Assembly (NCBI GenBank): GCA_018257865.1
Contig: JAEUBA010000052.1
Location: 171,524 to 235,523 of the forward strand
Origin: Stereocaulon alpinum
Lineage: Eukaryota > Ascomycota > Lecanoromycetes > Lecanorales > Stereocaulaceae
DNA length: 64,000 nt
Direction of reading: 5' to 3'
The translations under genes were made by a program, and so were the position numbers. The notes under the pieces were generated by a model. It had not been told where the DNA came from. It ran no database searches and saw only the letters and a program-made list of their open reading frames with translations. Shown here one piece after another: positions 50,501-63,420 of this stretch (within the stretch, counting starts at the first letter, position 1; the number at the start of each line of letters is the position of its first letter).

Positions 50501-50588
50501 TACTTAATAGCTTACTCCTATATCCCTTTTAAATACGATTAGGATTCACGCAACTATTCTACTCGCTCTATAGTAAGTAGCGCCTCCC
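50501..50588 (-). mobile_element. Older gypsy relic, distal integrase end
   Basis: Continues, after removal of the chromovirus at 50589-61651, the minus-strand integrase frame found at 61652-62060. The frame runs through the single CTCCC target copy into ERVE*LRES*SYLKGI, typical of the region after a gypsy integrase core. It is cut near 50500 by a short sequence shared with other element junctions. Confidence 0.55.
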
Positions 50589-50954
50589 TATTACGGGTCT
50601 AGGCGTGATAAGGAATATACTAGGTAAGGTAGCCTAGGGACCGCTATTAGATAACTAGTTACAGTGGTCGTAGTAATCGTAGGGCGCGACTACTACGCCT
50701 ATAACGACTAGTCGTAATAGTCGTAATAGTCGTAGGATATAATTAGGGTATCTTAAAGGAGTATAGGGTTCCTCCCTTAAATATATAAGGATAGGTTTTC
50801 CTTTAGTAGAATATTTTCTTATCTCCTTATATTTAACTTATATAATAGAGAGGAGTCTTAGCTAAAGATAATTTAATAACTATTAATCTCTATTACCTTC
50901 TAGTACTTAATATACTATATAATTTACCCGTAGGAGTTAAACTACCCTATTATA
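50589..50954 (+). repeat. 5' LTR of chromovirus 1
   Basis: 366 bp; contains a short tandem GTCGTAATA array (50711-50735). Ends CCCTATTATA, against CCCCGTTACA in the 3' LTR, showing the RIP changes. Confidence 0.95.
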
Positions 50955-50999
50955 CTTTAAATACTATACTTTAGACTATATAGTATAAGTACTTCTAGT

Positions 51000-53900
51000 T
51001 CTACCTTAGGGGAGAGACGGCGCGTTATACCTAAAGTAATAAGTAGATTTAAGGGAAAGGACTTAGCTCCTATTCCTAAAGAAGGGATTACTATTAGTAA
51101 TAGAGGGATAAAGTTACCTACCCTTACTAAGTTCTCTAGTAAGAAGGGAGGTTTAGATATATTTCTCTAATAAATTAACCTATATATAGCCTTTAATATA
51201 CTAAGCTTCTCTACTATAAAGGCTAGGAATATATTTTACCTATTATACCTTAAAGGCGATACTATAGCAGCTCTTTAACCTTAGCTTAAAGAATATCTTT
51301 TAATTTAGGACCCTAATATAATAGAGGATAAGTCCTTAAAGATTATCTCTAATAAAATATATATTAGGAACCTATTAAGGTTCTATTTTAGGGATAGTAC
51401 TAAGAAAAGAAGGCTAGAATAAAAGCTTATAAACCTTTAGTAGAAGGGACCTATAATAGAGTATATAGTATAGTTTAGAGGGATTACCTATTAGCTTAAT
51501 TAGTTAGAAAACGCTTAAGCCGCTATATATTAAAAAGGACTAAAGGATAAGGTTAAGAATAAGCTCGCCTATTCCGATAATATTAGAAACTTTATATAGT
51601 TAGTATCTAAGGTCTACTCTATTAATAATAGGATATATAAAAGGAAGATAGAATAGAAGTCTTTAGGCCTAGTTACTAAGTTTAGGAGAAAAGAAAATAT
51701 TTCGGCTACGAAGGCGAAATTCTTTAGGAAACCTTATAAGGGAAAGAAGTAGAAGAAGGACTTATCTAATATAAAATACTATAGATACTATAAGAAAGGA
51801 TACTATTAGAATAAGTACCCTTAATAAGAGTAGGTAGCTATAGTAGGGGATATAAACCCTACTAATAATAAATAGGAGTAGTCGGAACGACTAAAGCGGT
51901 TAACTAATAAAAAGTATAACTACTTAAGTTAGACGACTTACTATAATAATTTATACTAAATATATCTTAGTAAAAAGGACGGATTTAGATAGTACCCCTA
52001 AAAGCTAAGATACTAAGTATCTATAGTAAATAGTAAAGAAAACTTTAGTAAGGATTAAGTTAATAATCCCCGCTAGGAACTATCCTTAGGAAGCGAGTTA
52101 GGAGAGCTTATAGAGGGAGAAGCCTTATTAGATAATAAGACCCTTAATAGGATTAAGGCTTTAAGGCTAGATACCTAAAGGACTTAAGAAGAACTACTAG
52201 AATCCTATTAATAGCGACTAGATTATATAGAATAGTAAATAACTAATTTATATAATAAACTAGATAAGGCTGAGGTATACGCACGAAAAGTTACTATAGA
52301 TAAACTAATATAGGTATTAATAGCCTCGCTAAGCGATAAATAGGCTAGGAAACTAGCGGAAAATAGTTAATAGTTATTATTAGTTACTAAGTTTATAAGT
52401 CTTTTTAGGAGTTTATCTATAAGCTTTACCTAGGATAAGACTAAGGGACTCGTAGAGTTTAAATCTCTAGTAGCTTAGAAGATTTAGGAAATACTATAAG
52501 GGGATAAGTATCTAAATCTAGATAGTCTAGTCTACTAGAAACTCCCTAAAGGATTTAGGTTCCTATAGGACGGAAGCGTATTACTACTAGACTAATAACT
52601 TATTCTACAGGATTTATAGTTATTAATCTACTATTTAGATAGAGTAGTTAGGAACCTCCTAAAGCGTTAGGAAAAGATCCTACTTAATAAGTTTATTAAG
52701 GAAGACCCGATTACTAAAGACCCCTAGGAAGGAGTTATAAAAAACTAGTAGGTTCTATAATAAATAGACTAAGTAGTAGAACTACTAAAAAGGTTAAATA
52801 GGTTACCTTAGCTAAATTATATAATAATATTAGGTTTTAGTTTTAGGTAAAGGTTAATAGTATTCTAGTAAGGGTTATTATTAATAGCGGATTAAGTAAG
52901 GATTTAATTAAACTAAGTTTTATAAGGAAATATAATTTACCTATACGAAAACGCGAGCTATACGCGTTAACGAACTTTAATAGGTTAATAATAGGGACTA
53001 TTAATAGAAGTACTAAAATACTTAACCTAAGGATAAGACGAAGATATAAGAGATATACCTTTAATTTAGTATTAGGAGGGGTTAATAATATTACCTTAGG
53101 AATCCTATAGCTGAAGAAAGCTAACCTATTAATAGGATAGGGTTCTTAGGATATAATATTTATAAATAGTATACTAAATAGAGTTCTACTAGTCTAAGAA
53201 TACAAATCTCTCTTAGTAGTAGTATAAACTTAGGAGGAGATAGAGGATAATTTTAAGAAAGAAAATATTATAATACTATAGAGTTAAGTTAGACTTATAA
53301 GTAAGACTACTACTATAAAAATCCTAAATAAATATACGGAATTTAGAACTCTATTCTAAGAAGAGAGTATTAACGAAGCCCTTCCTAAGTACTAACTATA
53401 GGACTATAAGATTAAACTAATCCTAGGTAAAGAACTTATAAAGAAGCTAATATACCCGCTATTATAAGATAAAGCTATTACTCTTACGAAGTATATCGAA
53501 GAAAATAAATAGAAGGGGTTTATTTAAAAGTCTTAGTTACCTATAGGATATCCTATCCTATTTATACCTAAACCGGGTAGAGAGCTATAACTATATATAG
53601 ACTATAGAGTACTTAATAATATAACTATAAAGAATAGTTATCTATTACTATTAATAGGAGAACTTTAAGATAAGCTCTAAGGTAAGAAATAGTTTACTAA
53701 GTTCGATATTCTAAGAGTATTCAACCGAATACGAATAAAGAAAGGCGACGAGTAAAAGATAGCTTTTTATATAAGATAGGGTCTCTATAAATACCTTATA
53801 ATACTATTTAGGTTAATAAACGCCCCTATAAGAAGAGGTTCTCTATAATAATAATCGAGGTCCTAAGCCTAGAAGCGGCGAACCGACTTATTATAGAAGG

Positions 53901-56900
53901 AATAGTAGTAGAGAATAGCCTCTTCTTCTGCGATCGCTAGGAGAGAGAGGCCGCCCCTAAGCAGTGCTTTAACTGCTATAGGTACGGATATATTACTAAG
54001 GCGTATAAGCACCCTACCCGCTATAGGATATACGCCTAAAACTATAGTACTAATAATTACGTAGAAAGAGTTAGTAGCAAGCCTAAGTACGTAGTATATA
54101 AGGGGGAGTACCTAGTATAAAGTAAAACCTATTTAATCTAATAGAAGGAGAATACTAAGGCTAGGTAGAGAATCGAGCGTAAGCTGAAATACTTTAAAGA
54201 GACCCTAAAGTAATACCTAGTAGGGCCTACGCCGGCGATACTAGGAAGGACTAGCTTAGAAGGGTAGTATAAAGTAATCTCTAAAGGGAAGAGGAAGGCC
54301 TTAGAGGATATAATAGATAAGCCCTAGAAAGGAACTAGGGAGGTAGTAAAGAGGGGATAACTAATAACCCTCTCTAGGGCGGAGTAAGGGTAATAGCCCC
54401 TATCTATAGAGAGGATTAGTCTAACGAATACCCTTAGATAGACTTTAGGAGTAGTAAAGACTACTAAGACTACCTAAATATAGGAGAACGTCTAAGCGGC
54501 CCTTACCTAATAAGGGATATACCCTACCTAAAAATACTATAGTATAATATATAGAGGAAGAAGGATATAGTAATAGTACTACTTCTTAAAAACGAAGACG
54601 TAAAAGATATAGACGTATTAGCGATCTAGGAGCTAGTATATAACCTAATAAATAGAACCTTATATAATACGAGTATAAGCAGATTCCACCTAGCCTATAG
54701 AGGAGACCTAGAGGCTAGGACGTATTTCTATATAAATAAGAGGATAGATCCTAATAACTAGGGGGTAGAATACCGGGGAGGTAACTTATACTCGTTATAA
54801 ATCTAGGTTACGAGGACCTAGAAGGATATTAAGGATAGGATAGAGAATACCGGAGGGCTACTAGGGGAGAGGGTATAGGTATATAACGTCTATAACCCCT
54901 TACTAGTAAGCTATATATTAAAGGATAGTCTAATAACTATCCTAAAACTAGAGGAAGCGCTGGGGAATAAGGGTAAATATATAGTCGTAGGAGACTTTAA
55001 CCTATACCACCTATACTAGAATAACCTAAGACGAATAATATACTACGCTATAGTAGACGAGCTGTTAGAGGTAGTAGGAGAGAGAGGTATAGTTCTAGGA
55101 CTACTAGAGAAGGTAGTTATATAGTAGAATAGGGGCCTAGAGAGTACTATCGACCTTATATTCCTAACCGAAGGCGCGTATAATATAATAGTAAAGTGCG
55201 GGGTGAGGAACAACCTTAATATAGGATTAGACTATATACTAATTATTATAAAGCTAGAATAGATATAAAGCGAACGCCTAGTACGCTAGAAGAGGGCTTA
55301 GAAAAGGATAAAGGCGAAGGTAACTAGGGAGGAAATCTAGAAATATATAAAGATCCTAAATAAAGTAATAAGCTAGTACCTAATAGACTCTAAAGATACT
55401 ATTAACTAGTATATCGATAGGCTTATAGCTATACTATAAGAGGTAATAGAAGATACTATCCTATATAAGGAACCGTACGCAGGGGCTAAGCTATATTAGA
55501 ACGGGGTATATATAAGGGTAACTAAAGTGTTATAGGCAGCGCTTAAGGCCTACCGCTATAGTAGGAACGCGGAAACTAAGGAAGCCCTCCGTTAGGCTAA
55601 AAGGGAAAAGGTTACTACCCTACGGAAGGCTAGGATAATAGCTTTTAGAGAGGGAGTCTATAAAGCGTTACTAAGACTAAAAGGAGTATAGTAACTTATT
55701 AAGTAGGGAAGGGAGAGGAGTATACGCCCTAAAGAGCTACCGTAATTCCCAGCTATTAAAGACGGAAACGGGAATAAAGTAATAGACTTTAAGGGGAAGG
55801 TAGAGGCCCTAAGGAGGGTCCTCTTCCTACCCTTACCCCTAGTAGACCTAATAGATATAGAGGGGGCCGACTACTTAGAACCTATAGTAATAGATAGCGA
55901 GATTACCTTAAAAGAGGTAAAGGATATAATTTAGTACCTAGCGGCGGATAAGGCCCTAGGGATCTTAAGGATCCTAAATAGGTTCTTAAGAGTAGTATAC
56001 GCAGAGATAATAGAGATATTTAGGAGGATATTTTAAGCGTGCTTAGACTATAGGTACTACCTAAAGAAGTTCTAGGAGGCAAATACGGTAATACTAAAGA
56101 AACCGAAAAAGACTAACTATTTAAAGTCTAAGGCGTACCGGCCTATTACGTTACTAGATATACTTAGGAAAGCGTTAGAGACGGTAATAGCGAAATATCT
56201 TAGCAGAATAGCTAAAAGGAATTACCTACTCTTAGAATACTAGATAGGGGGTAGAAAGAGATGCTTAGTAGAAATAGCCTTAAAGACTATTATAGATTCA
56301 GTCTATATAATATAGAACTAAGGTAAAGATAACGTAGCGAGCCTACTATTACTAGATATAGTAGGGGTATTTAATAATATATCCTATAAAAGGCTACTCT
56401 ATAACCTAAAGATAAAAGGAATCCCTAAGGGAATCGTTTAGTAGACTATAAGCTTCCTTAAAGATAGAGCGATATTAATTACTCTAAGAGGTAAAACTAG
56501 CCTAGTAGAGGCGGTAGAGATAGGGATTCTATAAGGATTATCTATATTACTAATTCTATTTCTCTTCTTTAATATACTACTAATTAAAGTATACTCAAAA
56601 GTAAAAATCCTAGTATAAGTAGGAGGATTTATAGATAACGTATACCTACTAGTATATAGTAAGATAACGGAAATAAACTATAGGTAGCTAGAATAGGCCT
56701 ATAAGCTCTACTAAATATAGGCGAAAATATACGGGGTGATATTTACGCCTTAGAAGTATGAACTAGTATATCTATTATACGCCCCTAAAAGGTTTAATAT
56801 AAAGGAGATAGTATAATTTAGTAATATAGAGGTTAAGCCGGAAGCGAGTATTAGGGTCTTAGGGCTATATATTAATACTAAACTCCGCTAGGGCCTATAT

Positions 56901-59900
56901 ATAGCGTAGGTAAAGGTAAAGGCCGCTACTTAAGCCTAGGCGATTAAGTACTTAATAGGGTTAACTTAGGGAGCTATATTTAAGAAGTATAGGAAGGTAT
57001 ATAGTATAGTAGTAAGGCCTATACTTATATTCGCTACTCTAATATAGTATACCCCTACTAAGGGGCGGGGAGTTATAGAAAAGTATATTAAGACGCTCGC
57101 GATAATATAGAATAACTACCTATAGATAGTACTTAGAGTATATAAGGTAATACTAGTCTAAGTCCTAGAAGCGGAGGTAGTTATTATACCTATCTAAATC
57201 TATCTAGATACCTTAGTTATAAGATACTAAGTACTGAGGGGAGTATACCCCTTAATAATCGAAGGCAACCGCTTAATCCGTAGGAGACTATAGGGAAGAA
57301 GAGGAAGGGTACGCCTAATACGCCTAACCCTATTACTAGAAAAGGAAGAATAGGCCCTATAGGAGCTTAAGGTAAAGGATTAGGATTAAGCGGTAATAGC
57401 GATAAGGAGGAAAGTATATTAGTATAACCTAAAAACGGATATTAAGGAATATTAAGATATAGGTATCCTAGCTAAAAAGATATAAGGCTAGGTAATAGTA
57501 AAGTAGATTAAGCGGTAGGAGGTATATAAGGATACTATCCCTAAGTACTCTCGTATACCTATATAGAATAAACTATTATTTAGAGGAAGGTATAACTACT
57601 ACCTAAAGCTTAGGAAGGTAGAAAGCTTAATAGTAGTCTAACTCTAAAGTAGGAAGAATAGGTTTAACTACTTCCTTTATAAGGTAAGGGTACTAGGGGT
57701 CCGTAGTACCTACTATAGTTATAGATAGAGGAATTAGGATATAAAGTATATTCTCCTATACTACCTAAAGCTTAACGATACTTAAAGGGAGCTTATTAAA
57801 GAGGTAGAGACTTATAATATTAGGACTATACTAGTTAAGGTTACTAGTATAAGAGCGGCTATAAGATAGCTAGTTAGGTTAGGATTCCTAATATAATATT
57901 AACTTACTAAGGAATAGCTCTCCTAGTCTAAACTCCCTATTAAAGTAGAACCGGTAATAAAAACCCTAAAGATAAAGAAGCCTAAGCGTAAGTAGAAGCT
58001 AAAGGCGGCGGAGCTACTAGAGTATTATAGGGCCTATTAGGGTAGCGGAGATTATTATTACTAATATTATAGAGCCTAGCAGCGAGGTCGGATAGGCGGA
58101 GTAGGATAATAAGTAAGCTAATAAGCGAAAGTTTTTAGCTAGAAGGGGCGACTCTAGAAAGGTTTCTTTCGCGTCTAGAGGGCCTTTAACCCCCCCTAGA
58201 TTTCCTAATAATATAAGAGAACACCCTTATTAGTATATATAGATACTAGAATAGGCGTATAAATCAATTAATTAATCAAACGCCCCTATAATATTTTAGG
58301 TATTTATTAATAATACCCTAAAAGAATATTTAGACGATTTTATCCTAGTATATATTAATAATATACTTATATACTTAGATATATATAAGGAATATATTAA
58401 GTAAGTATAAAAGGTACTAAGAAAGCTTAAATAAGCGGGGCTACGCTTAAAGTTATTAAAGTACGAGTTTTACTAGAAAAAAGTTAAGTTTCTAGGGTTT
58501 ATTATATCTAACTAAGGGATAGAGATAGATCTAGAAAAGGTAAAAAGTATAGTTAAGTAGCCTATACTATTAAGTAAGAAAGAGGTATAATTATTTCTTA
58601 GTTTTACGAATTTCTATCGAAAGTTTATCTATAGATATTTGAAATCTACTATACCCCTTACTAGCTTAACCTGTAACGAAGTACTATTTATATAGTCTAA
58701 GGAAGTAGAGGTATCCTTTAGGACCCTTTAAAAGTAGTTCGCTTCCGGCCTAATATTATATCAGTTTAACCTAGAGTCGCCTATTCGTCTCTATACTAAT
58801 ACCTCCGACGGAGTAATTAGAGTAGTAATTAGCTAACTATCTACGAATAATAGCCCTAATACGGGAAAAATAGGGAAAATAGGTATTACTTATTATTAGC
58901 ACCCTATAGCCTTCTATAGTAGGAAGTTGCTAGACGCTAAAACTAGATATTTAATATATAATAAGGAATTGCTTACTATTATAGATATATTTTATATTTA
59001 GAAGGTTTATCTAGAAGGAACTAAGTACTAGGTTTAGGTCTTAATAGACTATAAGAACTTAATATTCTTCCTATTAACTAAGGAGCTTAATAGACGTCTA
59101 GCTTAGTAGTACGAAGAGTTATTAACATTTAATTTTAGAATCGAATATATTAAGGGTAGCGAGAATAATACTGTAGACGCACTTAGTAGAAGAGCTAACT
59201 ATATATCGAACGTTTAGTAAAGTTCTAGAACGGTTCTAATATATTATACGGATAGATTATTAAGACCTAATACAGCCGGACTATATATAGCAGTAATAAT
59301 AACTATTAATAGCGAAGATTTAACTAAGAGGATACTAGAAGACTTATTAAAGGATAAAGTTATATCTAAAATCTATAAAGACGTTAATAGCTATAACTTA
59401 TTTAGAAAAATAGATCTAAGACTACTAACCTTCTAAGAACGGATTTATATCCCTATAGGTACTTAAGGAGAGATTTTTAGGATTTACTATAAAGTAGAGA
59501 GCTCTAATAGATATTAGGGAATTAAGAAGATACTTAAGAAGATATCTTATAACTTCTATTTCCCTAGAATACGAAAATATATTAAAGATCGTATTAATAA
59601 ATATAATATATATATTAGGACGAAGCACTCTTAATATAAGCCTTATAGAGAATTAAAATCGCTAGTAATCCCTAATAGATTATAGAAAAGTATTACGTAG
59701 GATTTTGTTATTAAGCTCCCTAAGTCGAAGGAACGACTAATAGGTATATAGTATAATACGATCTTAGTAATTAACGACCGGTTAACTAAGCTAGTATATT
59801 TCGTACCCTATAAGGAAGTATTAAACGTAGAAGATCTAGCGTATATATTCTTATAAATAGTAGTAGCTAACTATAGACTTCCTAAAGAGATTATCTTAAA

Positions 59901-60723
59901 TTAAAATAAGCTCTTCACCTCTAAGTTTTAGAGATCGTTAATAGATATAATAGGAATTAAGATAAAGATAAGTATAGTATTCTATCCGTAGACTAATAGT
60001 TAGATAGAAAGAACTAACTAGATACTAAAGTAGTATCTTTAATACTATATTAATTATTATTAAGACGATTAGGTATCCTATCTACTAGTTACGTAGCTAG
60101 TATATAACAGATTAATTTCTAACCTAATAGGTATAACTCCGTTTAGAGCTAATTATAGATTCGAGCCTTATATAACCCTATTACTAAGGGGGATTAAACT
60201 AAAAGCTTAGAGAGTAACTATTACTACCTAAGAGATAGTATAAACCTATTAGAATTATAGAAAGATTTATAGTTCCTAAGTAACCGCTCAGCGATATATT
60301 ATAATTAAAAACGTTTAAAAGGACCGAATATTTCTAAAGGGGATAGGGTATATCTTCTTCGCAGAAATTTTAAAACTAATAGGCTTAGTAATAAGCTTAA
60401 CTATATAAAGCTAGGACCGTTCCTTATAAAGGAACGTAAAGGGGATATAAACTATATACTAAACCTCCCTCAGCTAATAAGGAAGTACCTAGTATTCTAT
60501 ATATCCTTACTTAAGAAAGTAGACCCTAAAACGCTACTATAGACCGCACTACTCCTCTTAGATTAAGATAATAAGGAGTATAATATTAAAGAAATTTTAG
60601 ATTATTAGGTTATTAAAGGAAAAAAGAGGTATTTAATTAAGTAGTTAGACTATAATTATTTAGAGAATACGTAGGAGTTACCCTTAGTACTTAATTACCC
60701 TAAGAAACTAGCAGAGTTCTAGG
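51000..60723 (+). pseudogene. Gag-pol relic of chromovirus 1, with chromodomain (split by LINE)
   Basis: Gag has a CCHC knuckle at about 51773-51820, seen as YYRYYKKGYY*NKYP. A protease-like IINSGLSKDLI is at about 52870-52905 (Asp to Asn). The RT starts near 53400, is broken at 53830 by LINE copy 2, and resumes at 58291, where the catalytic box reads VYINNILIY (58348-58374). RNase H is at about 58780-59210 and integrase at about 59680-60200. A chromodomain is at about 60576-60723 (EYNIKEILDY, KKRYLIK*LDYN). As in the rest of the nest, stops replace Gln and Trp. Both halves of RT rejoin in frame order once the LINE and one TSD copy are removed. Confidence 0.85.
53831..58277 (+). mobile_element. 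LINE copy 2 (5'-truncated)
   Basis: 4.4 kb, starting at a point equal to about 11890 of LINE copy 1, so about 1 kb of leader and ORF1 is missing, as usual for incomplete reverse transcription. Flanked by the TSD AAACGCCCCTATA (53818-53830 and 58278-58290) in the RT gene of chromovirus 1. It contains the zinc-knuckle end of ORF1 (about 53960-54040), endonuclease (about 54590-55260), RT with GGFIDNVYLLVYS (about 56625-56660) and the 3' tail shared with the 1.19-kb elements (58215-58277). It is more RIP-mutated than copy 1. Confidence 0.9.
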
Positions 60724-60759
60724 TTTAGAACCCTAAAACTACGAGAATATCTTAAAGGT

Positions 60760-61080
60760 CTATAGGGAAGGGTCGGCTAGCGTATTAGGGGAGGTAGTAT
60801 TATATACTACCTTCTCTACCTCCTATAACTTCTCTAGTTCCTCTAGCCTCTCTAAGTCCTCTATATCTAAAAGTCCTTTATTAAAGAGCTTTTATTTACG
60901 CTCTTTAAGGAAATAACGCTAAGCGCGTATACGTTTTAATTTTTATTTCTTAGAAACTAGAAGTTCTATAGCTACGTCTATAGCTACTTCTACTTCCTCT
61001 TCCTCTTTCTCTAACTTAACTATCGCTTAGTTAATACTATCGAAATATATAATAGGTTTAGCAGGTTAATAGCTCCTACC
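60760..61080 (-). pseudogene. Antisense coding-like frame at the 3' end of chromovirus 1
   Basis: On the minus strand, a frame of about 100 codons has only a handful of stops, all at TAA/TAG that CA>TA could explain. It reads as a highly charged, Glu/Lys/Leu-rich protein: VKLEKEEEEVEVAIDVAIEL, then KLKRIRA*RYF, then LDIEDLERLEELEKL, suggestive of a helical or coiled-coil protein. It lies between the pol chromodomain and the polypurine tract and is transcribed against the element. Antisense extra frames at this place are known in some plant gypsy elements. No homologue is recognised, and a chance frame cannot be excluded. Confidence 0.4.
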
Positions 61081-61285
61081 TAAACAAATATACTTAGTAT
61101 ATTTAGAAGAAAGAGATAATATATAGTATTCCTTTTAGGAACGTATATACCTTAGATATAATACTATAGCTACTAAGCTAACTTAAGAAATACGTTCTAT
61201 AAGTTATTAACGCTAATTAGATAGTATAGGGAATATTAAGGAAGTAAGGTTTCTTCGGGACGAAGATTCCTTAATAAGGGGATAG

Positions 61286-61651
61286 TATTATAGGTTTAGG
61301 CGTAATAAGGAATATATTAGGTAAGGTAGCCTAGGGACCGCTATTAGATAACTAGTCGCAGTAGTCGTAGTAATTATAGGGTACGACTACTACGCCTATA
61401 ATAACTAGTTATAATAGTCGTAATAGTCGTAGGATATAATTAAGGCGTCTTAGAGGAGTATAGGGTTCCTCCCTTAAATATATAAGGATAGGTTTTCCTT
61501 TAGCAGAATATTTTCTTATCTCCTTATATTTAACTTATATAATAGAGAGGAGTCTTAGCTAAAGATAATTTAATAACTATTAATCTCTATTACCTTCTAG
61601 TGCTTAATACACTATATAATTTACCCGTAGGAGTTAAACTACCCCGTTACA
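61286..61651 (+). repeat. 3' LTR of chromovirus 1
   Basis: 366 bp, begins TATTATAGGTTTAGGCG, ends CCCCGTTACA; pairs with 50589-50954. Confidence 0.95.
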
Positions 61652-62060
61652 CTCCCCTTTTAGGCTTCTACCCTTAGGAGTACTACCTAAATCTACTATA
61701 TAGCCTATTAGTAGGTCTTACGGGGTTCGCTTAGTACTTACGTATATACTATTATTATATACGAATATCGCTATTAGTAGTAATTCCGGCTAATTATCCT
61801 ACTTATAGTTATAGTATACTTATAGGTAGTATTTAAGTACTTAGTTCTACCTCTTAGTCTAACTATCTATTTAAGGGTGGAACGTAGTGCTAAGCTTATA
61901 CTTCGCACCTAAGTACTAGTAAAGCGTTATCTAAAACTTGCTAGTAAACAGCGAGCCTCGATCTATAATTAATTCTTATATTATACCTTATAATAAGAGG
62001 AATTCTCTCTATATTATATCTACTAAGCTATCTACTATTAAGTCTTTTATAGTTACTATA
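61652..62060 (-). mobile_element. Older gypsy relic, integrase core
   Basis: Minus-strand integrase sequence: a DRGSLFTSKF block (about 61940-61975), a STTFHP*ID block (about 61860-61900) and AYNSVVHSS further on. It is cut on the right by Helitron D (after A 62060) and on the left by chromovirus 1. It is a third gypsy lineage in the window; its RT and LTRs are not present. Confidence 0.7.
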
Positions 62061-63420
62061 TCTTTCTTACTATAATAGAAAATCGGTAATTAGGACCCTA
62101 TAGATCTCCCGAGCTATTCTAACTAATAGTTTTTAAAAGAATTAAGATACTAAGACTCTATCAACTATTAAAATATCTTTATTTTTTTGTATTATACGCA
62201 CTTAGAACTTTACCTATATAATATTATCTACTCGACTATATATTATAATACTTTTTATACGCTTTCTAATAACGCCGGAATTATTAAAATTAATATAGTT
62301 TTAACGAAGTTTTACTCTAATTAATATTTTCTATACTAGTTCTTCCTATATAGATCTATTCCGCTTAGAGTTTATTATTTTTAATACCTATACTTCTCAG
62401 TCCTTTTTTTATTACTCTATAGATTATTTCTATATATATAGCTAATAATATCCTACTATTAGTAATATCTTAATCTAATCCTACTTATCCTATTATAGAT
62501 AAGCTATACCTTACGCGAAAGCTACGGAATTAGAAATACCCTAACTACGTCCTTAATAAGTCTACTCCTACTAATTTATCCCTACTAACTCTACTACCTC
62601 TAAAGAGGCCTTATATAGCTCCTACTAAGCGTAGTAATACTATTAATAGTAGGATAAGAGGTAGGATATAACCTAGGGCTAGTAGAAAGACTAGGGCTAC
62701 CCCTAACTAACCTCTACGCGAAAATACCGTCCCTTCCCTTAGAAGCCCTTCCCCAGCGATAGCTTAACTATAGATAAGCGCGCAGACAGTCCTTAGTAAG
62801 CGTAATAATAATATAAATAGTAGTAACTAAGGTAGTATAAGAGATAAAGTAAGGAGGAAGTAGAGGGCGGCTTTAAATACTTATAATCTAAATACTATAC
62901 TAAGGGATATAGAGCCTAAGAATTATTTAGGTTAGCTTTTTTAATATCTATCCTATAACTCCTACCTTTATAGCTATTTAGCGATACAGCGTAATAGCAC
63001 CCCTATTAATCTAAGGTTATAAGTAGTAATCTCGTAAAGAGTCCCTCTACTAGCTTCTACTTTAGAAGATATTACTAGGTTAGCGCCTACTAAGTTTATA
63101 GATATTAACTTAATTACTCCCCTACCTAAACTAGTATACTCTAAGCGTACTCTACGCTACTACGCCTACTAGGAACGAACTATAGAAGATTATAGCCTAA
63201 ACTACTCTAGTCGCCGGCGTAGCCTATATTAGTTAAGGAATAGGGCTATATTTTAGTTATATAAGGACCTAGCTACAGCTAAAGACGTAAAGCTCTTTAT
63301 AATTAATAAAGGTTTCTATAATATATCTAATACCTACCCCTACTATACTGCTTAGTCTTAGCCTATAGAACGTAGGCCTAATAATTAGTAGCTATACTAT
63401 AATAATAGGAAGAATAATTA
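62061..63420 (+). mobile_element. Helitron D, 5' fragment of the Helitron A family
   Basis: Starts TCTTTCTTACTATAATAG directly after A 62060 and matches the minus strand of Helitron A from 31464 to about 30105 over 1.36 kb. It confirms the 5' end of that family independently. It ends abruptly at 63420, where TATCGCGCTTTCC begins. The region from about 62620 reads as the N-terminal part of the Helitron protein, with no domain recognised. Confidence 0.85.

Larger units (their letters stand above)
50589..61651 (+). mobile_element. Ty3/gypsy chromovirus 1, interrupted by a LINE
   Basis: LTRs of 366 bp (50589-50954 and 61286-61651), TSD CTCCC (50584-50588 and 61652-61656), purine-rich AATAAGGGGATAG directly before the 3' LTR. 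LTR sequences are clearly different from chromovirus 2. Without the nested LINE (53831-58277) it is about 6.6 kb. Between the end of pol and the 3' LTR there are about 560 bp with an antisense frame. Confidence 0.95.

Noticed and set aside
59425..59628. 67-codon minus-strand open frame
   Set aside because: Shadow of the zinc-binding start of the chromovirus 1 integrase, read on the wrong strand.
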